NCBI RefSeq assembly: GCF_900187975.1 | Contig: NZ_FZPC01000020.1 | Coordinates: 1-64,000, forward strand | Length of the DNA stretch: 64,000 nucleotides | Source: Pseudomonas delhiensis | Lineage (GTDB): Bacteria; Pseudomonadota; Gammaproteobacteria; Pseudomonadales; Pseudomonadaceae | Reading direction: 5' to 3' | In this document: positions 54,350-63,193 of the stretch, in pieces | Layout of the letters: each line of letters begins with the position of its first letter | Position numbering within the stretch: position 1 is the stretch's first letter | Program-made: the position numbers and the translations under genes | The notes under the pieces: model-generated | Told to the model about the DNA's origin: nothing | Seen by the model: the letters and a program-made list of their open reading frames with translations, nothing else | Database searches by the model: none

Positions 54350-54448
54350 CCCTCTCCCTTCAGGGAGAGGGTTGGGGAGAGGGAGCGGAGCAAATCCGAA
54401 GCACCGTTGTCCCCGGTAAATGCCATTCGCGAGCAAGCTCGCTCCTAC
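54350..54448. repeat. Palindromic repeats between fiuA and fiuR
   Basis: A CCCTCTCCCTTCAGGGAGAG dyad (54350-54383) and a TTCGCGAGCAAGCTCGCTCC REP half (54426-54448). They separate fiuR-fiuI from fiuA; the 54154-54490 gap holds no gene. Confidence 0.9.
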
Positions 54449-54490
54449 GAAGAGCGTTTTTACGAAGAGCGTTTCGCGCGGCCGGCAGGT

Positions 54491-55450
54491 TCAGCCGCGC
54501 GGCACCACCTTCGCCCACCAGTCGCCGTGGCGCTCGATGCGCACCGGCAGGCTCGGCGGCAGCGAATCCAGGGCCAGGTCGGTGTCGCGCAGGGAGAAAC
54601 TGCCGCTGATGCGCATGTCGGCCAGCGCCGGGTCCAGGCCGAGGTAGCCGCTGCGGTACTGGCCGAGTTTCTCCAGCAGGTCGGCCAGGCGCAGGTTGTC
54701 GGCCACCAGCATGCCGTGGGTCCAGGCGTCGGCGGTGGCGCTGTTGGCTTCCAGCGGCCCCAGGCCGTCGGCGCGCACCAGCACGTGGCGGCCCTGGGGG
54801 ACGACGGTTTCGTCGCGGCCGCGTTCGGGTCTGGCCGCCACCGCCGACTGCAGCACGCTGAGCAGGGTGCCGCCGGCCTGGCGTTCCACCAGGAAGCGGG
54901 TGCCCAGGGCGCGCAGACGGCCGTCGCGGGTCTCGACGATGAACGGGCGGCTGTCGCCGTGGGCGGTCTGCACCATGATTTCGCCGTCGAGCAGGACGAT
55001 GCGCCGTTCGCTGGCGTCGAAGCGGATGTCCAGGGCGGTGCGGCTGTCCAGTTGCACCAGGGTGTCGTCGGGCAGGCGCAGTTCGCGCAGCTCGCCGGTG
55101 CCGGTGACCACGTCGGCCAGGGCGTAGCGCAGCGGCAGGTAGCGGTTGCCCACGCCCAGGGCCAGCACCCCGGCCAGCAGCAGCGACAGGCCGGTGCCGG
55201 CCAGCCGCCGCAGCTTGCGCCGCGACTCGCCCGGCGCGCGCAGCAGGGCGCTGCGCGCCGCGGGGGCGGCGGCCGCGCCCAGGTTGTGGTCGAGCATGCC
55301 CAGTTGGTGCCAGGCGCGGGCGTGTTCGCTGTGGGCGGCGTGCCAGTGGGCGAAGGCGGCTTCGTCCTCGGCGCGGGCCTCGCCGGAGCCCAGGCGCAGT
55401 TGCCAGGCGATGGCCTCGTCGAGGATGCGGACGGAGACCGGGCCCTTCAT
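54491..55450 (-). CDS. fiuR: FecR-family anti-sigma factor FiuR
   Basis: A 319-residue transmembrane regulator. The cytoplasmic N-terminus has the DUF4880 block (ILDEAIAWQLRLGSG..AFAHWHAAHSEHARAW), one membrane span at about 83-101, then a periplasmic FecR domain (RELRLPDDTLVQLDSRTALDIRF, ETRDGRLRALGTRFLVE) and a C-terminal STN-like segment that meets the FiuA signalling domain. It transmits ferrichrome occupancy to FiuI. The start overlaps the fiuI stop by 4 bp (ATGA). Confidence 0.93.
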   Translation of the reverse strand: MKGPVSVRILDEAIAWQLRLGSGEARAEDEAAFAHWHAAHSEHARAWHQLGMLDHNLGAAAAPAARSALLRAPGESRRKLRRLAGTGLSLLLAGVLALGVGNRYLPLRYALADVVTGTGELRELRLPDDTLVQLDSRTALDIRFDASERRIVLLDGEIMVQTAHGDSRPFIVETRDGRLRALGTRFLVERQAGGTLLSVLQSAVAARPERGRDETVVPQGRHVLVRADGLGPLEANSATADAWTHGMLVADNLRLADLLEKLGQYRSGYLGLDPALADMRISGSFSLRDTDLALDSLPPSLPVRIERHGDWWAKVVPRG

Positions 55451-55965
55451 GTCGGCTCGCCGTACAGGGCGATGTAGCACTGGCGCAGGCCCTGGGCGAT
55501 GTACTGGCGCACCCTGGGGACCGACACGCCCAGGCGCTCGGCGATCTCGGCGTGGCCCAGGCCGTCCAGGCGGTTGAGCAGGAAGGCGCTGCGCGCGCGG
55601 CTGGACAGCTTGCCCAGCAGGCGGTCGATCTCGCGCAGGTCGGCGAGGATGAGGAACTGGGTTTCCACCGAGGGCTGCTCGGCCTCGGGCAGCTGCAGCA
55701 GTTCGTCGAGGTAGGCCTGTTCCAGCGCCTGGCGGCGCCAGTGGTCCACCAGCAGGCCCTTGGCCACGGTCACCAGGAAGGCCCGCGGCTCGCGCAGGCT
55801 GGGCAGCTCGCGGCGGCCGAGGATGCGCACGAAGGTGTCCTGGCCGAGGTCCTCGGCGCGCTGCGGACAGCCGACGCTGCGATTGAGCCAGGCGAGCAGC
55901 CAGTCGCGATGGTCGCGGTAGAGCGCGCCTACGAATTCGCCATTGCCAGTCTGGACTGCCGACAC
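55447..55965 (-). CDS. fiuI: ECF sigma factor FiuI (iron-starvation type)
   Basis: A 172-residue sigma-70-family regulator. Region 2 is seen in CPQRAEDLGQDTFVRILGR and EPRAFLVTVAKGLLVDHWRRQ; region 4 in SSRARSAFLLNRLDGLGHAEIAERLGVSVPRVRQYI. The start is GTG at 55965, preceded by GGGGGAG at 5 bp; the in-frame ATG at 56049 would read through the promoter and Fur-like box. It directs fiuA transcription under control of FiuR. Confidence 0.92.
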   Translation of the reverse strand: MSAVQTGNGEFVGALYRDHRDWLLAWLNRSVGCPQRAEDLGQDTFVRILGRRELPSLREPRAFLVTVAKGLLVDHWRRQALEQAYLDELLQLPEAEQPSVETQFLILADLREIDRLLGKLSSRARSAFLLNRLDGLGHAEIAERLGVSVPRVRQYIAQGLRQCYIALYGEPT

Positions 55966-56004
55966 CTTTGCTCCCCCACCCCGATTCGGAATGAACGACA
56001 AAAC

Positions 56005-56023
56005 GATAACTATTCGCAAATGA
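56005..56023. promoter_or_regulatory. Candidate Fur box of the fiuI promoter
   Basis: GATAACTATTCGCAAATGA matches about 11-12 of 19 positions of the Fur consensus (GATAATGATAATCATTATC) and lies 40-58 bp upstream of the fiuI GTG in a locally AT-rich segment. Iron repression of this sigma factor gene is expected from related systems. Confidence 0.6.
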
Positions 56024-56091
56024 TCGCAAAGTGCAACCAGCCTGCGCAATCGGCGCCTGTCGGTTTTCGGGGAAATTGGGGGCCAGAAACG

Positions 56092-56119
56092 AAAAAACCG
56101 CCCCGAAGGGCGGTTTTCC
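56092..56119 (-). terminator. Intrinsic terminator after glcB
   Basis: On the minus strand AAAACCGCCC-TTCG-GGGCGG-TTTTTT: a stable UUCG-loop stem followed by a T-run, 20 bp downstream of the glcB stop. Confidence 0.92.
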
Positions 56120-56138
56120 TGTCAGCGCAAGGTGAGCC

Positions 56139-58316
56139 TTACAGACCGTTCTTCGCCTTGAACTCGCGACGACGGCGGTGCAGCACCGGCTCGGTGTAGC
56201 CGTTGGGCTGCCTGGTGCCTTCGACCACCAGTTCCAGCGCGGCCTGGAAGGCCACGTTGTCGTCGAAGTTCGGCGCCATCGGGCGGTACAGCGGGTCGTT
56301 GGCGTTCTGCCGGTCGACCACCGCGGCCATGCGCTTCATGCTCTCGACCACCTGCTCCTTGGTGATGACGCCATGGCGCAGCCAGTTGGCCAGCAGCTGG
56401 CTGGAGATGCGCAGGGTGGCGCGGTCTTCCATCAGGCCGACGTCGTTGATGTCCGGCACCTTGGAGCAGCCGACGCCCTGGTCGATCCAGCGCACCACGT
56501 AGCCGAGGATGCCCTGGGCGTTGTTGTCGATCTCGTTCTTGATCTCTTCCGCGCTCCAGTTGGTGTTCGGCGCCAGCGGAATGCTCAGGATGTCGTCGAC
56601 CGAGGCTGGTGCGCGCTTGGCCAGTTCGGCCTGGCGGGCGAACACGTCGACCTTGTGGTAGTGCAGGGCGTGCAGGGTGGCCGCGGTGGGCGAGGGCACC
56701 CAGGCGGTGTTGGCGCCGGCCAGCGGGTGGGCGATCTTCTGCTCGAGCATGGCGGCCATCAGGTCCGGCATGGCCCACATGCCCTTGCCGATCTGCGCCT
56801 TGCCCTGCAGGCCGGTGGCCAGGCCGACGTCGACGTTGTTGTTCTCGTAGGCGCCGATCCACTTCTCGGTCTTCATGGCACCCTTGCGCACCACGGCGCC
56901 GGCTTCCATGGAGGTGTGGATCTCGTCACCGGTGCGGTCGAGGAAGCCGGTGTTGATGAACACCACGCGCTCGCGGGCTTCCTTGATGCAGGCCTTGAGG
57001 TTGATGGTGGTGCGGCGTTCCTCGTCCATGATGCCGACCTTCAGGGTGTTGCGCGGCAGGCCGAGGACGTCCTCGACGCGGCCGAACAGCTCGCTGGTGA
57101 AGGCGACTTCTTCCGGGCCGTGCATCTTCGGCTTGACGATGTATACCGAGCCGGTGCGGGTGTTCTTGCGGCTGGTGTTGCCGTTGAGGTTGTGGATGGC
57201 GATCAGGCTGGTGAACAGGCCGTCCTGGATGCCCTCGGGAACCTCGTTGCCGTTCTTGTCGAGGATGGCGTCGTTGGTCATCAGGTGACCGACGTTGCGC
57301 ACGAACAGCAGGGAGCGGCCGTGCAGGCTCAGCTCGGAGCCGTCGGCCCTGGTGTAGGTGCGGTCCGGGTTCATGGTGCGGGTGAAGGTGGTGCCGCCCT
57401 TGCTGACTTCCTCGGCCAGGTCGCCCTTCATCAGGCCCAGCCAGTTGCGGTAGATGATCACCTTGTCGTCGGCGTCGACCGCGGCGACCGAGTCTTCGCA
57501 GTCCATGATGGTGGTCAGCGCGGCCTCCATCAGCACGTCCTTCACGCCGGCGGCGTCGGTCTGGCCAACGGGGCTGGTGGGGTCGATCTGGATCTCGAAG
57601 TGCAGGCCGTTGTGCTTGAGCAGCACGGCCTGCGGCTTGGCCGCTTCGCCCTGGAAGGCGATGAACTGGGCGGCGTTCTTCAGGCCGGTCTGGCTGCCGT
57701 TCTTCAGGGTGACGGCCAGGGCGCCGTTGTTCACGGTGTAGGCGGTGGCGTCGACGTGGCTACCGCCTTCCAGCGGCGCGGCCTCGTCGAGGAAGGCGCG
57801 GGCGAAGGCGATGACCTTGTCGCCGCGGACCTTGTTGTAGCCCTTGCCCTTCTCGGCGCCGTTCTCTTCGCTGATGGCGTCGGTGCCGTAGAGCGCGTCG
57901 TACAGCGAGCCCCAGCGGGCGTTGGAGGCGTTCAGGGCGAAGCGCGCGTTCATCACCGGCACCACCAGCTGCGGGCCGGCCATGTGGGCGATTTCTTCGT
58001 CGACGTTCTGGGTGCTGGCCTGGAAGTCTTCGGCTTCGGGCAGCAGGTAGCCGATCTCCTGCAGGAAGGCCTTGTAGGCCGCGGCGTCATGGGCCTGGCC
58101 GGCGCGAGCCTGGTGCCAGCCATCGATCTTGGCCTGCAGCTCGTCGCGCTTGGCGAGCAGGGCCTTGTTCTTCGGGGCCAGGTCATTGACCACGGCTTCC
58201 ACGCCTGCCCAGAACTTGCCGGCGTCGACGCCGGTACCGGGGATGGCTTCGTTGTTGACGAAGTCGAACAGGACTTTGGCGACCTGCAGGCCACCGACTT
58301 GAACGCGTTCAGTCAT
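56139..58316 (-). CDS. glcB: Malate synthase G
   Basis: A 725-residue enzyme of the glyoxylate shunt condensing glyoxylate and acetyl-CoA. The TIM-barrel catalytic blocks are present: [29 protein letters not shown], the metal/acid region [40 protein letters not shown], and [19 protein letters not shown]. Length over 700 and the inserted beta-rich domain define the G form rather than the A form. The ATG at 58316 ([10 protein letters not shown]) is preferred over ATG 58328. It is divergent from the GNAT gene. Confidence 0.97.
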   Translation of the reverse strand: MTERVQVGGLQVAKVLFDFVNNEAIPGTGVDAGKFWAGVEAVVNDLAPKNKALLAKRDELQAKIDGWHQARAGQAHDAAAYKAFLQEIGYLLPEAEDFQASTQNVDEEIAHMAGPQLVVPVMNARFALNASNARWGSLYDALYGTDAISEENGAEKGKGYNKVRGDKVIAFARAFLDEAAPLEGGSHVDATAYTVNNGALAVTLKNGSQTGLKNAAQFIAFQGEAAKPQAVLLKHNGLHFEIQIDPTSPVGQTDAAGVKDVLMEAALTTIMDCEDSVAAVDADDKVIIYRNWLGLMKGDLAEEVSKGGTTFTRTMNPDRTYTRADGSELSLHGRSLLFVRNVGHLMTNDAILDKNGNEVPEGIQDGLFTSLIAIHNLNGNTSRKNTRTGSVYIVKPKMHGPEEVAFTSELFGRVEDVLGLPRNTLKVGIMDEERRTTINLKACIKEARERVVFINTGFLDRTGDEIHTSMEAGAVVRKGAMKTEKWIGAYENNNVDVGLATGLQGKAQIGKGMWAMPDLMAAMLEQKIAHPLAGANTAWVPSPTAATLHALHYHKVDVFARQAELAKRAPASVDDILSIPLAPNTNWSAEEIKNEIDNNAQGILGYVVRWIDQGVGCSKVPDINDVGLMEDRATLRISSQLLANWLRHGVITKEQVVESMKRMAAVVDRQNANDPLYRPMAPNFDDNVAFQAALELVVEGTRQPNGYTEPVLHRRRREFKAKNGL

Positions 58317-58608
58317 TGCTTGCCTCACTCTGCTCAGGACCAGCTCGGGACCCAGGCAAGACGCCTTGTAGTCCGAGCCGCGGAATACTACATGATGCCG
58401 TGGGAAAAATCAGTGGGCTTGCGTCGCGGTTAGACCAAAGTACGCATCTCAGTCACGTAGCAGCAACAATGTTCGCAAAAAACTGATGGATTGTTCCAGA
58501 TAAATCTGAAAACAGTACACGATTTATTCGGCAAGATACCTGCGACGCCCCGTCGCAGCTGGCTCCGCGCCGCGGCCTATACTCAGGCTTCACCCTCGGA
58601 GGATCACC

Positions 58609-59067
58609 ATGCCCATCGCCCGCGCCACCCTTGCCGACCTCGACGACCTGGTCCCGCTGTTCGCCGGCTACCTGGACTTCTACGAAGTGCCGGCGCCCCC
58701 GGCGGACGTCCGCGGGTTCCTCGCCCAGCGCCTGGAGCGCGGCGAATCGGTGATCTACCTGGCGCGCAGCATCGACGGCGTGGGCCTGGGCTTCGTCCAG
58801 TTGTACCCCTTCTTCGCCTCCCTTGCACTCCGCCCGGCCTGGCTGCTCAGCGACCTCTACGTGCTCCCGGCGGCCCGCCGCGACGGCCATGGCGAGGCGC
58901 TGATGAACGCCGCCCGCGCCCACGCCGAGGCCAGCGGCGCCTGCGGCCTGCAGCTGGAAACGGCGAAGGACAACCGCAATGCCCAGGGCCTCTACGAGCG
59001 CCTGGGCTACCAGCGTGACGAACGTTTCTATACCTACTGGCTGGACCTGGGCCAGGCCCGGGGCTGA
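58609..59067 (+). CDS. GNAT-family N-acetyltransferase
   Basis: A 152-residue acetyl-CoA-dependent acyltransferase. Motif A (LYVLPAARRDGHGEALMNAARAHAE) contains the R/QxxGxG/A-like CoA loop, followed by the motif B ending NAQGLYERLGYQRDERFYTYWLDL. The acceptor is unknown. A TATACT -10 hexamer (58578-58583) and a strong GGAGG site precede the ATG. The gene lies 22 bp before the GcvR-like gene, likely an operon (PA0483-PA0484 order). Confidence 0.9.
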   Translation: MPIARATLADLDDLVPLFAGYLDFYEVPAPPADVRGFLAQRLERGESVIYLARSIDGVGLGFVQLYPFFASLALRPAWLLSDLYVLPAARRDGHGEALMNAARAHAEASGACGLQLETAKDNRNAQGLYERLGYQRDERFYTYWLDLGQARG

Positions 59068-59089
59068 AGCATCGACTCAGGAGGCTGCC

Positions 59090-59608
59090 ATGGATCATCT
59101 CGTGCTCACCATCATCGCCCCGGACCAGCCGGGGCTGGTGGAACGCATCGCCCAATGCATCGCCGGCCACGGCGGCAACTGGCTGGAGAGCCGCATGTCG
59201 CGCATGGCCGGGCAGTTCGCCGGCATCCTGCGGGTGGCGGTGCCGGCCGAAGGCTACGACGAACTGGTGGAAGGCCTGCAGGAGTTGGGCGACCACGGCA
59301 TCCGCGTGCTGCTGGCCGACAGCGGCATCGAGCCCTCCTGCAACTGGAAGCCGATCCACCTCGACCTGGTGGGCAACGATCGCCCCGGCATCGTCCGCGA
59401 CATCACCCGCCTGCTGGCCGAGCACGGCGTCAACCTGGAGCGGCTGACCACCGAGGTGCTGCCGGCGCCCATGAGCGGCGAGCCGCTGTTCCACGCCGAC
59501 GCGGTGCTGGCGGTGCCGCTGACGCTGCCGCTGGAGCAGTTGCAACAGCACCTGGAGGCCCTGGCCGACGACCTCATGGTGGACCTGAATTTCCACAAGG
59601 AGGACTGA
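59090..59608 (+). CDS. GcvR-like ACT-domain protein
   Basis: A 172-residue cytoplasmic protein with two ACT domains: LVLTIIAPDQPGLVERIAQCIAGHGGNW (3-30) and LDLVGNDRPGIVRDITRLLAEHGVNLERL (92-120). This is the layout of the glycine cleavage system repressor GcvR, which acts by protein contact rather than DNA binding. Relatives in pseudomonads have not been assigned a clear target; no gcv gene is in the window. TCAGGAGG precedes the ATG at 59090. Confidence 0.85.
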   Translation: MDHLVLTIIAPDQPGLVERIAQCIAGHGGNWLESRMSRMAGQFAGILRVAVPAEGYDELVEGLQELGDHGIRVLLADSGIEPSCNWKPIHLDLVGNDRPGIVRDITRLLAEHGVNLERLTTEVLPAPMSGEPLFHADAVLAVPLTLPLEQLQQHLEALADDLMVDLNFHKED

Positions 59609-59631
59609 GGCGCGGAAAAACACCGGCGTCC

Positions 59632-60170
59632 TGTGTATAAGTCTGTTGAGGAAATGTGCGCTGAACGCTGGAAGGCCCGCATGGCGGCGTTCCAGGCGCA
59701 GTGCTTCGCTGTGAACAGGTCGCTCCGGGTTGCCCACAATCCCCGTGGGTTGTCCTGTTGGTTGGCTGTGGATGGATGGCTATACGTCAGGCTGTGCGCG
59801 GCCTCTGGCGGTTCGCTCAGAAAATGATCCGCGCCCGGGGCGGGCGCCGGGCTGGGCGGCTTATCCACGTCTTTGCACAAAAACCGTGGGTCGCGCTGTG
59901 GGCAACTGCTGTATGCCTGGCTACAGGCTGCGTGGATGCCGGGCTTGCGGGGATTGCTCAAAAAAGCGCCAGGCCCGTCGTGGCCCTGCACAGAAACCCG
60001 GGAAAGCCCTGTGGAAAACCCTTGGGTAGATCGCCGACGGCCTTTGACCGCGTGCCTTGCAGGCGTTTGTACGCATTCTGAGCAGCCATCGCTGCCGTTG
60101 CCGCGGCGCTTCGGCCCGGCTGCGGCATTGCGGGGTTATCCCCGCCAGCGCTGGACGAAGCTGTGGAAAA
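59632..60170. other. Non-coding array with DnaA-box-like 9-mers
   Basis: The 625-bp gap between the GcvR-like gene and rarD has no credible gene. It carries exact TTWTNCACA matches at 59632-59640, 60010-60018 and 60162-60170 and 8-of-9 matches at 59861-59869 and 59871-59879, plus several 7-of-9 sites. These sit in a degenerate repeat: CTGTGG, 16 bp, ATGCCTGGCTACAGGC (59913; also 60178), then GCTCA 43 bp later (59956; also 60221), the two copies being offset by exactly 265 bp. An earlier, more diverged copy starts near 59767. Confidence 0.65.
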
Positions 60171-60187
60171 GTTCCGGATGCCTGGCT

Positions 60188-60212
60188 GCAGGCCCCGCCG
60201 GACGGGGCCTGC
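60188..60212 (-). terminator. GC-rich hairpin downstream of rarD
   Basis: GCAGGCCCCG and CGGGGCCTGC pair perfectly over 10 bp with a 5-base loop, 22 bp past the rarD stop. There is no T-run, so termination would be weak or factor-assisted. Confidence 0.5.
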
Positions 60213-60233
60213 ATGCTATCGCTCAGGAAATGA

Positions 60234-61118
60234 TCAGGCGCGCCGCAGGCGGTACCAGATGTCCACGCTGTACACCACCAGCGCCAGCCAGATGCAGCCG
60301 AAGGCCACCAGGCGGGTGGAGTCCAGGTGCTCGCCGAACAGCAGGACGGCCTGCAGCAGCACCAGGGTCGGCGCGATGTACTGCAGGAAGCCCAGGGTCG
60401 CGTAGGGCAGGTGGCGGGCGGCGGCGTTGAAGCACACCAGCGGCACCAGGGTGACGGGGCCGGCGGCGGCCAGCCAGAGCGCCTGCGGGCTGCTCCAGAA
60501 GTCCAGGTGGGCGCTGGGGCCGTCGGCGAACAGCAGCAGCCAGACCAGGGCCAGCGGCAGCAGCATCCAGGTTTCCACCACCAGGCCGGGCAGGGCGTCC
60601 ACCGGCGCCTGCTTGCGGATCAGCCCGTAGAAGCCGAAGGTCAGCGCCAGCACCAGCGATACCCAGGGCAGGCTGCCCAGTTGCCAGACCTGCTGGGCCA
60701 CGCCGAGGGCGGCCAGGCCCACGGCCACCCATTGCAGCGGGCGCAGGCGCTCGCGCAGCACCACCAGGCCGAGCAGCACGTTGATCAGCGGGTTGATGTA
60801 GTAGCCCAGGCTGGCCTCGAGCATGTGCCCGTTGTTCACCGCCCAGACGTAGACCAGCCAGTTGCTGGCGATCAGCACCCCGCTGGCGCCGAGCACCGCC
60901 AGGCGCCGCGGGTTGTCGCGCAGCTCGCGCCACCAGCCGGGGTGCTTCCACACCAGCAGCAGCGCGGCGCCGAACAGCGCCGACCAGATGGCCCGGTGGG
61001 TGATGATTTCCAGGGCGGGAATGCGTTCCAGCAACTTGAAGTAGACCGGGAAGAGTCCCCAGATGACATAGGCGGTCAGGCCCAGGGCATAGCCCCGGCG
61101 GGGATTGGCGGTGGCCAT
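60234..61118 (-). CDS. rarD: EamA-family transporter RarD
   Basis: A 294-residue inner-membrane protein with ten predicted spans in two EamA repeats. The start GYALGLTAYVIWGLFPVYFKLL and the following THRAIWSALFG, NWLVYVWAVNNGHMLEASLGYYINPL blocks are diagnostic of the RarD subfamily. The natural substrate is not known; E. coli RarD was named for a chloramphenicol phenotype. The stop lies in the last GCTCAGGAAATGATC motif of the upstream array. Confidence 0.93.
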   Translation of the reverse strand: MATANPRRGYALGLTAYVIWGLFPVYFKLLERIPALEIITHRAIWSALFGAALLLVWKHPGWWRELRDNPRRLAVLGASGVLIASNWLVYVWAVNNGHMLEASLGYYINPLINVLLGLVVLRERLRPLQWVAVGLAALGVAQQVWQLGSLPWVSLVLALTFGFYGLIRKQAPVDALPGLVVETWMLLPLALVWLLLFADGPSAHLDFWSSPQALWLAAAGPVTLVPLVCFNAAARHLPYATLGFLQYIAPTLVLLQAVLLFGEHLDSTRLVAFGCIWLALVVYSVDIWYRLRRA

Positions 61119-61281
61119 CGGACGTCCTTGCGGCAGTGGAGAAGAGTGGCCGCGCCATTCTAGGGGGCGCGGCCGATGTTGTCTGTGTGTTCAGTTTCCG
61201 TTGCCGGGTGGTGCGGGGAATTGGCCGTAAAGCGGATGTTACGCCTCGGCCAAACCGTGGGAGCAACCGTCTATTGGGTTC

Positions 61282-61447
61282 CGATGGGTATCGCTTCGCT
61301 CAACCCCGCCAACGCCGCCCCTTGCAACCCGTAGGGCGCATAACGCCTACGGCGTTATCCGCCAATGGTCCCGGACACCGATGTTCCGGCCGGCGGCGGA
61401 TAACCGCGAACGGTTATTCGCCCTACGGTCGAGCATGGTCGTAGGAG
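61282..61447. repeat. Composite REP element (copy 2, inverted relative to 13625-13791)
   Basis: GATGGGTATCGCTTCGCTCA at the left end, then CCCTTGCAACCCGTAGGGCG and GGCGGATAACCGCG..CCCTACGGTCGAGCATGGTC at the right end. Read in reverse it aligns over its whole length with the element between phaC2 and phaD. Nothing else is recognisable in the 61119-61461 gap. Confidence 0.9.
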
Positions 61448-61461
61448 CGCGGTGGGATGGC

Positions 61462-62436
61462 TCAGAACAACCGCAGCGGCTCCTCGTCCAGCGCCGCCAT
61501 CTGCTCGCGCAGCACCAGCACCTGCTCGCCCCAGTAGCGCTCGCTGCCGAACCAGGGGAAGCTCGGCGGGAACGCCGGGTCGTCCCAGCGCCGCGCCAGC
61601 CAGGCGCTGTAGTGCATCAGGCGCAGGGTGCGCAGGCCCTCGATCAGCGGCAGCTGGCGCGGGTCGAAGTCGTGGAACTCCTGGTAGCCGTCGATCAGCT
61701 CCGAGAGTTGCAGCAGGCGTTCCTGGCGCTCGCCGGCGAGCATCATCCACAGGTCCTGAACCGCCGGGCCCATGCGGCAATCGTCCAGGTCGACCATGTG
61801 GTAGGCCTCGTCGCGGCACAGCAGGTTGCCCGGGTGCAGGTCGCCGTGCAGGCGGATGGCGGTGTAGCGGTTGTCGGCGAACAGGGCGTCCAGGCGCTTG
61901 AGCAGGTCGCGGGCCACCGACTCGTAGGCCGGCAGCAGGCTCTTGGGTACGAAGTTGCCTTCCAGCAGGGTGGCCAGGGACTGGTGGCCGAAGTTATCCA
62001 CAGTCAGCTGCTCGCGGTGTTCGAAGGGGCGGACGGCACCCACCGCGTGCAGGCGGCCGAGCAACTGGCCGAGTCGGTAAAGCTGGTCCAGGTTGCCCGG
62101 CTCCGGCGCGCGGCCGCCGCGGCGGGGGAACAGGGCGAAGCGGAAGCCGGCGAACTCGAACAGGCTTTCGCCGTCGCGCACCAGCGGCGCCACCACTGGC
62201 ACCTCGCATTCGGCCAGCTCGGCGGAGAAGGCGTGCTCCTCGCGGATGGCCGCGTCGCTCCAGCGCCCGGGGCGGTAGAACTTGGCCACCAGCGGCTGGT
62301 CGTCCTCGATGCCCACCTGGTAGACGCGGTTCTCGTAGCTGTTGAGCGCCAGCACCCGCGCATCGCTGAGGTGGCCCAGGCTTTCCACCGCATCGAGGAC
62401 CAGGTCGGGCGTGAGGGCGGAGAAGGGATGGGACAT
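61462..62436 (-). CDS. srkA: Stress response kinase A (SrkA/YihE)
   Basis: A 324-residue soluble Ser/Thr protein kinase with a choline-kinase-like fold. The catalytic loop is RLHGDLHPGNLLC (around 196-208) and the metal-binding aspartate lies in VDLDDCRMGP; the N-terminal lysine is in PLVAKFYRPGRW. In E. coli the homologue counteracts MazEF-type death pathways under stress. The ATG at 62436 gives MSHPFSALTPDLVLDAVE, the family start. It is preceded by repeats and followed by the composite REP element. Confidence 0.94.
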   Translation of the reverse strand: MSHPFSALTPDLVLDAVESLGHLSDARVLALNSYENRVYQVGIEDDQPLVAKFYRPGRWSDAAIREEHAFSAELAECEVPVVAPLVRDGESLFEFAGFRFALFPRRGGRAPEPGNLDQLYRLGQLLGRLHAVGAVRPFEHREQLTVDNFGHQSLATLLEGNFVPKSLLPAYESVARDLLKRLDALFADNRYTAIRLHGDLHPGNLLCRDEAYHMVDLDDCRMGPAVQDLWMMLAGERQERLLQLSELIDGYQEFHDFDPRQLPLIEGLRTLRLMHYSAWLARRWDDPAFPPSFPWFGSERYWGEQVLVLREQMAALDEEPLRLF

Positions 62437-62532
62437 GGCGGCGATCCAGGGCTGTGAACAGGCCCCTAGTCTACGCACACCGCCGCGGGATTGCTGGCCC
62501 CTGCGCCATCGTGCCGGGGGACTCTTCGGATC

Positions 62533-62664
62533 CATGGGGCCGTGGCGATGGGGATCGCTTCGCTCAACGCCATCCTGCGTTGGGGGGCTCCGGCGGGCCC
62601 GGCTTCTCGTAGGAGCGAGCTTGCTCGCGAACGGGCCCCGCAACGGAGCCAGCTCGCTCCTGCA
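62533..62664. repeat. REP cluster between srkA and the ModA-like gene
   Basis: A GGGATCGCTTCGCTCAACGC-type element (62533-62580), a complete GTAGGAGCGAGCTTGCTCGC REP (62609-62631) and a decayed inverse copy (62646-62664) that ends 4 bp before the stop codon of the ModA-like gene. Confidence 0.88.
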
Positions 62665-62667
62665 GCA

Positions 62668-63114
62668 TCAGTCGCCGCAGGGGCTGAACTGGAAGCCGGC
62701 CTTGGCCAGCGCCTCGGGATGCGCCTTCAGGTAGCTGAAGAAGCGTTCCGCCAGCTCGCGCCGCGGGCCTTCCACCAACACCAGGTAATACTGCGCCTGC
62801 GGGGCGCAGGCATAGGGTCGCGGCGCTTCGCCGCGGCCCTGGGCATGCAGCGCCTGCACGCCGTGGGCGCCGTTGTCGGCGAAGAACAGGTCGAAGGGCA
62901 TGCCCTGGCCGATGTCGCGGGCCAGCTCGGCGCTGTCGCCCTCGATCAGCAGGACCTTGTTGCCGGTCTGCAACTGGTACTGGTCGGCCAGCGCCTCCAG
63001 GGCCGCCATCGGCTGGTGGCCGCTGGCCACGCGCAGGACGTCGGGGGTGGCCTGGCCGAGCGACGGCAGCAGGGCGCTGCACACCAGCAGCAGGGGGATC
63101 AGGACGCGGCGCAT
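62668..63114 (-). CDS. Half-size ModA-like periplasmic protein
   Basis: A 148-residue exported protein (signal peptide ending SLGQAT). It resembles the first half of lobe 1 of molybdate-binding ModA (LRVASGHQPMAALEALADQY, GDSAELARDIGQGMPFDLFFADN) joined directly to the C-terminal helix region (YLVLVEGPRRELAERFFSYLKAHPEALAKAGF). The second lobe of ModA (about 100 residues) is missing, so classical oxyanion capture between lobes is unlikely. No permease genes are adjacent. It lies 79 bp downstream of modE on the same strand. Confidence 0.78.
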   Translation of the reverse strand: MRRVLIPLLLVCSALLPSLGQATPDVLRVASGHQPMAALEALADQYQLQTGNKVLLIEGDSAELARDIGQGMPFDLFFADNGAHGVQALHAQGRGEAPRPYACAPQAQYYLVLVEGPRRELAERFFSYLKAHPEALAKAGFQFSPCGD

Positions 63115-63193
63115 GGGCGGGGGCTCCGGGCAGTGGGGTGGCCTATTGGAACCCCACCGCCGGCGCCGGCCGTTGACTCAAGGCAGGCTTCGC

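Noticed and set aside
59633-60430. Several 60-185 codon frames in the array upstream of rarD
   Set aside because: Cys/Trp/Arg-rich translations without ribosome binding sites, running across internal repeats; non-coding is the simpler reading.
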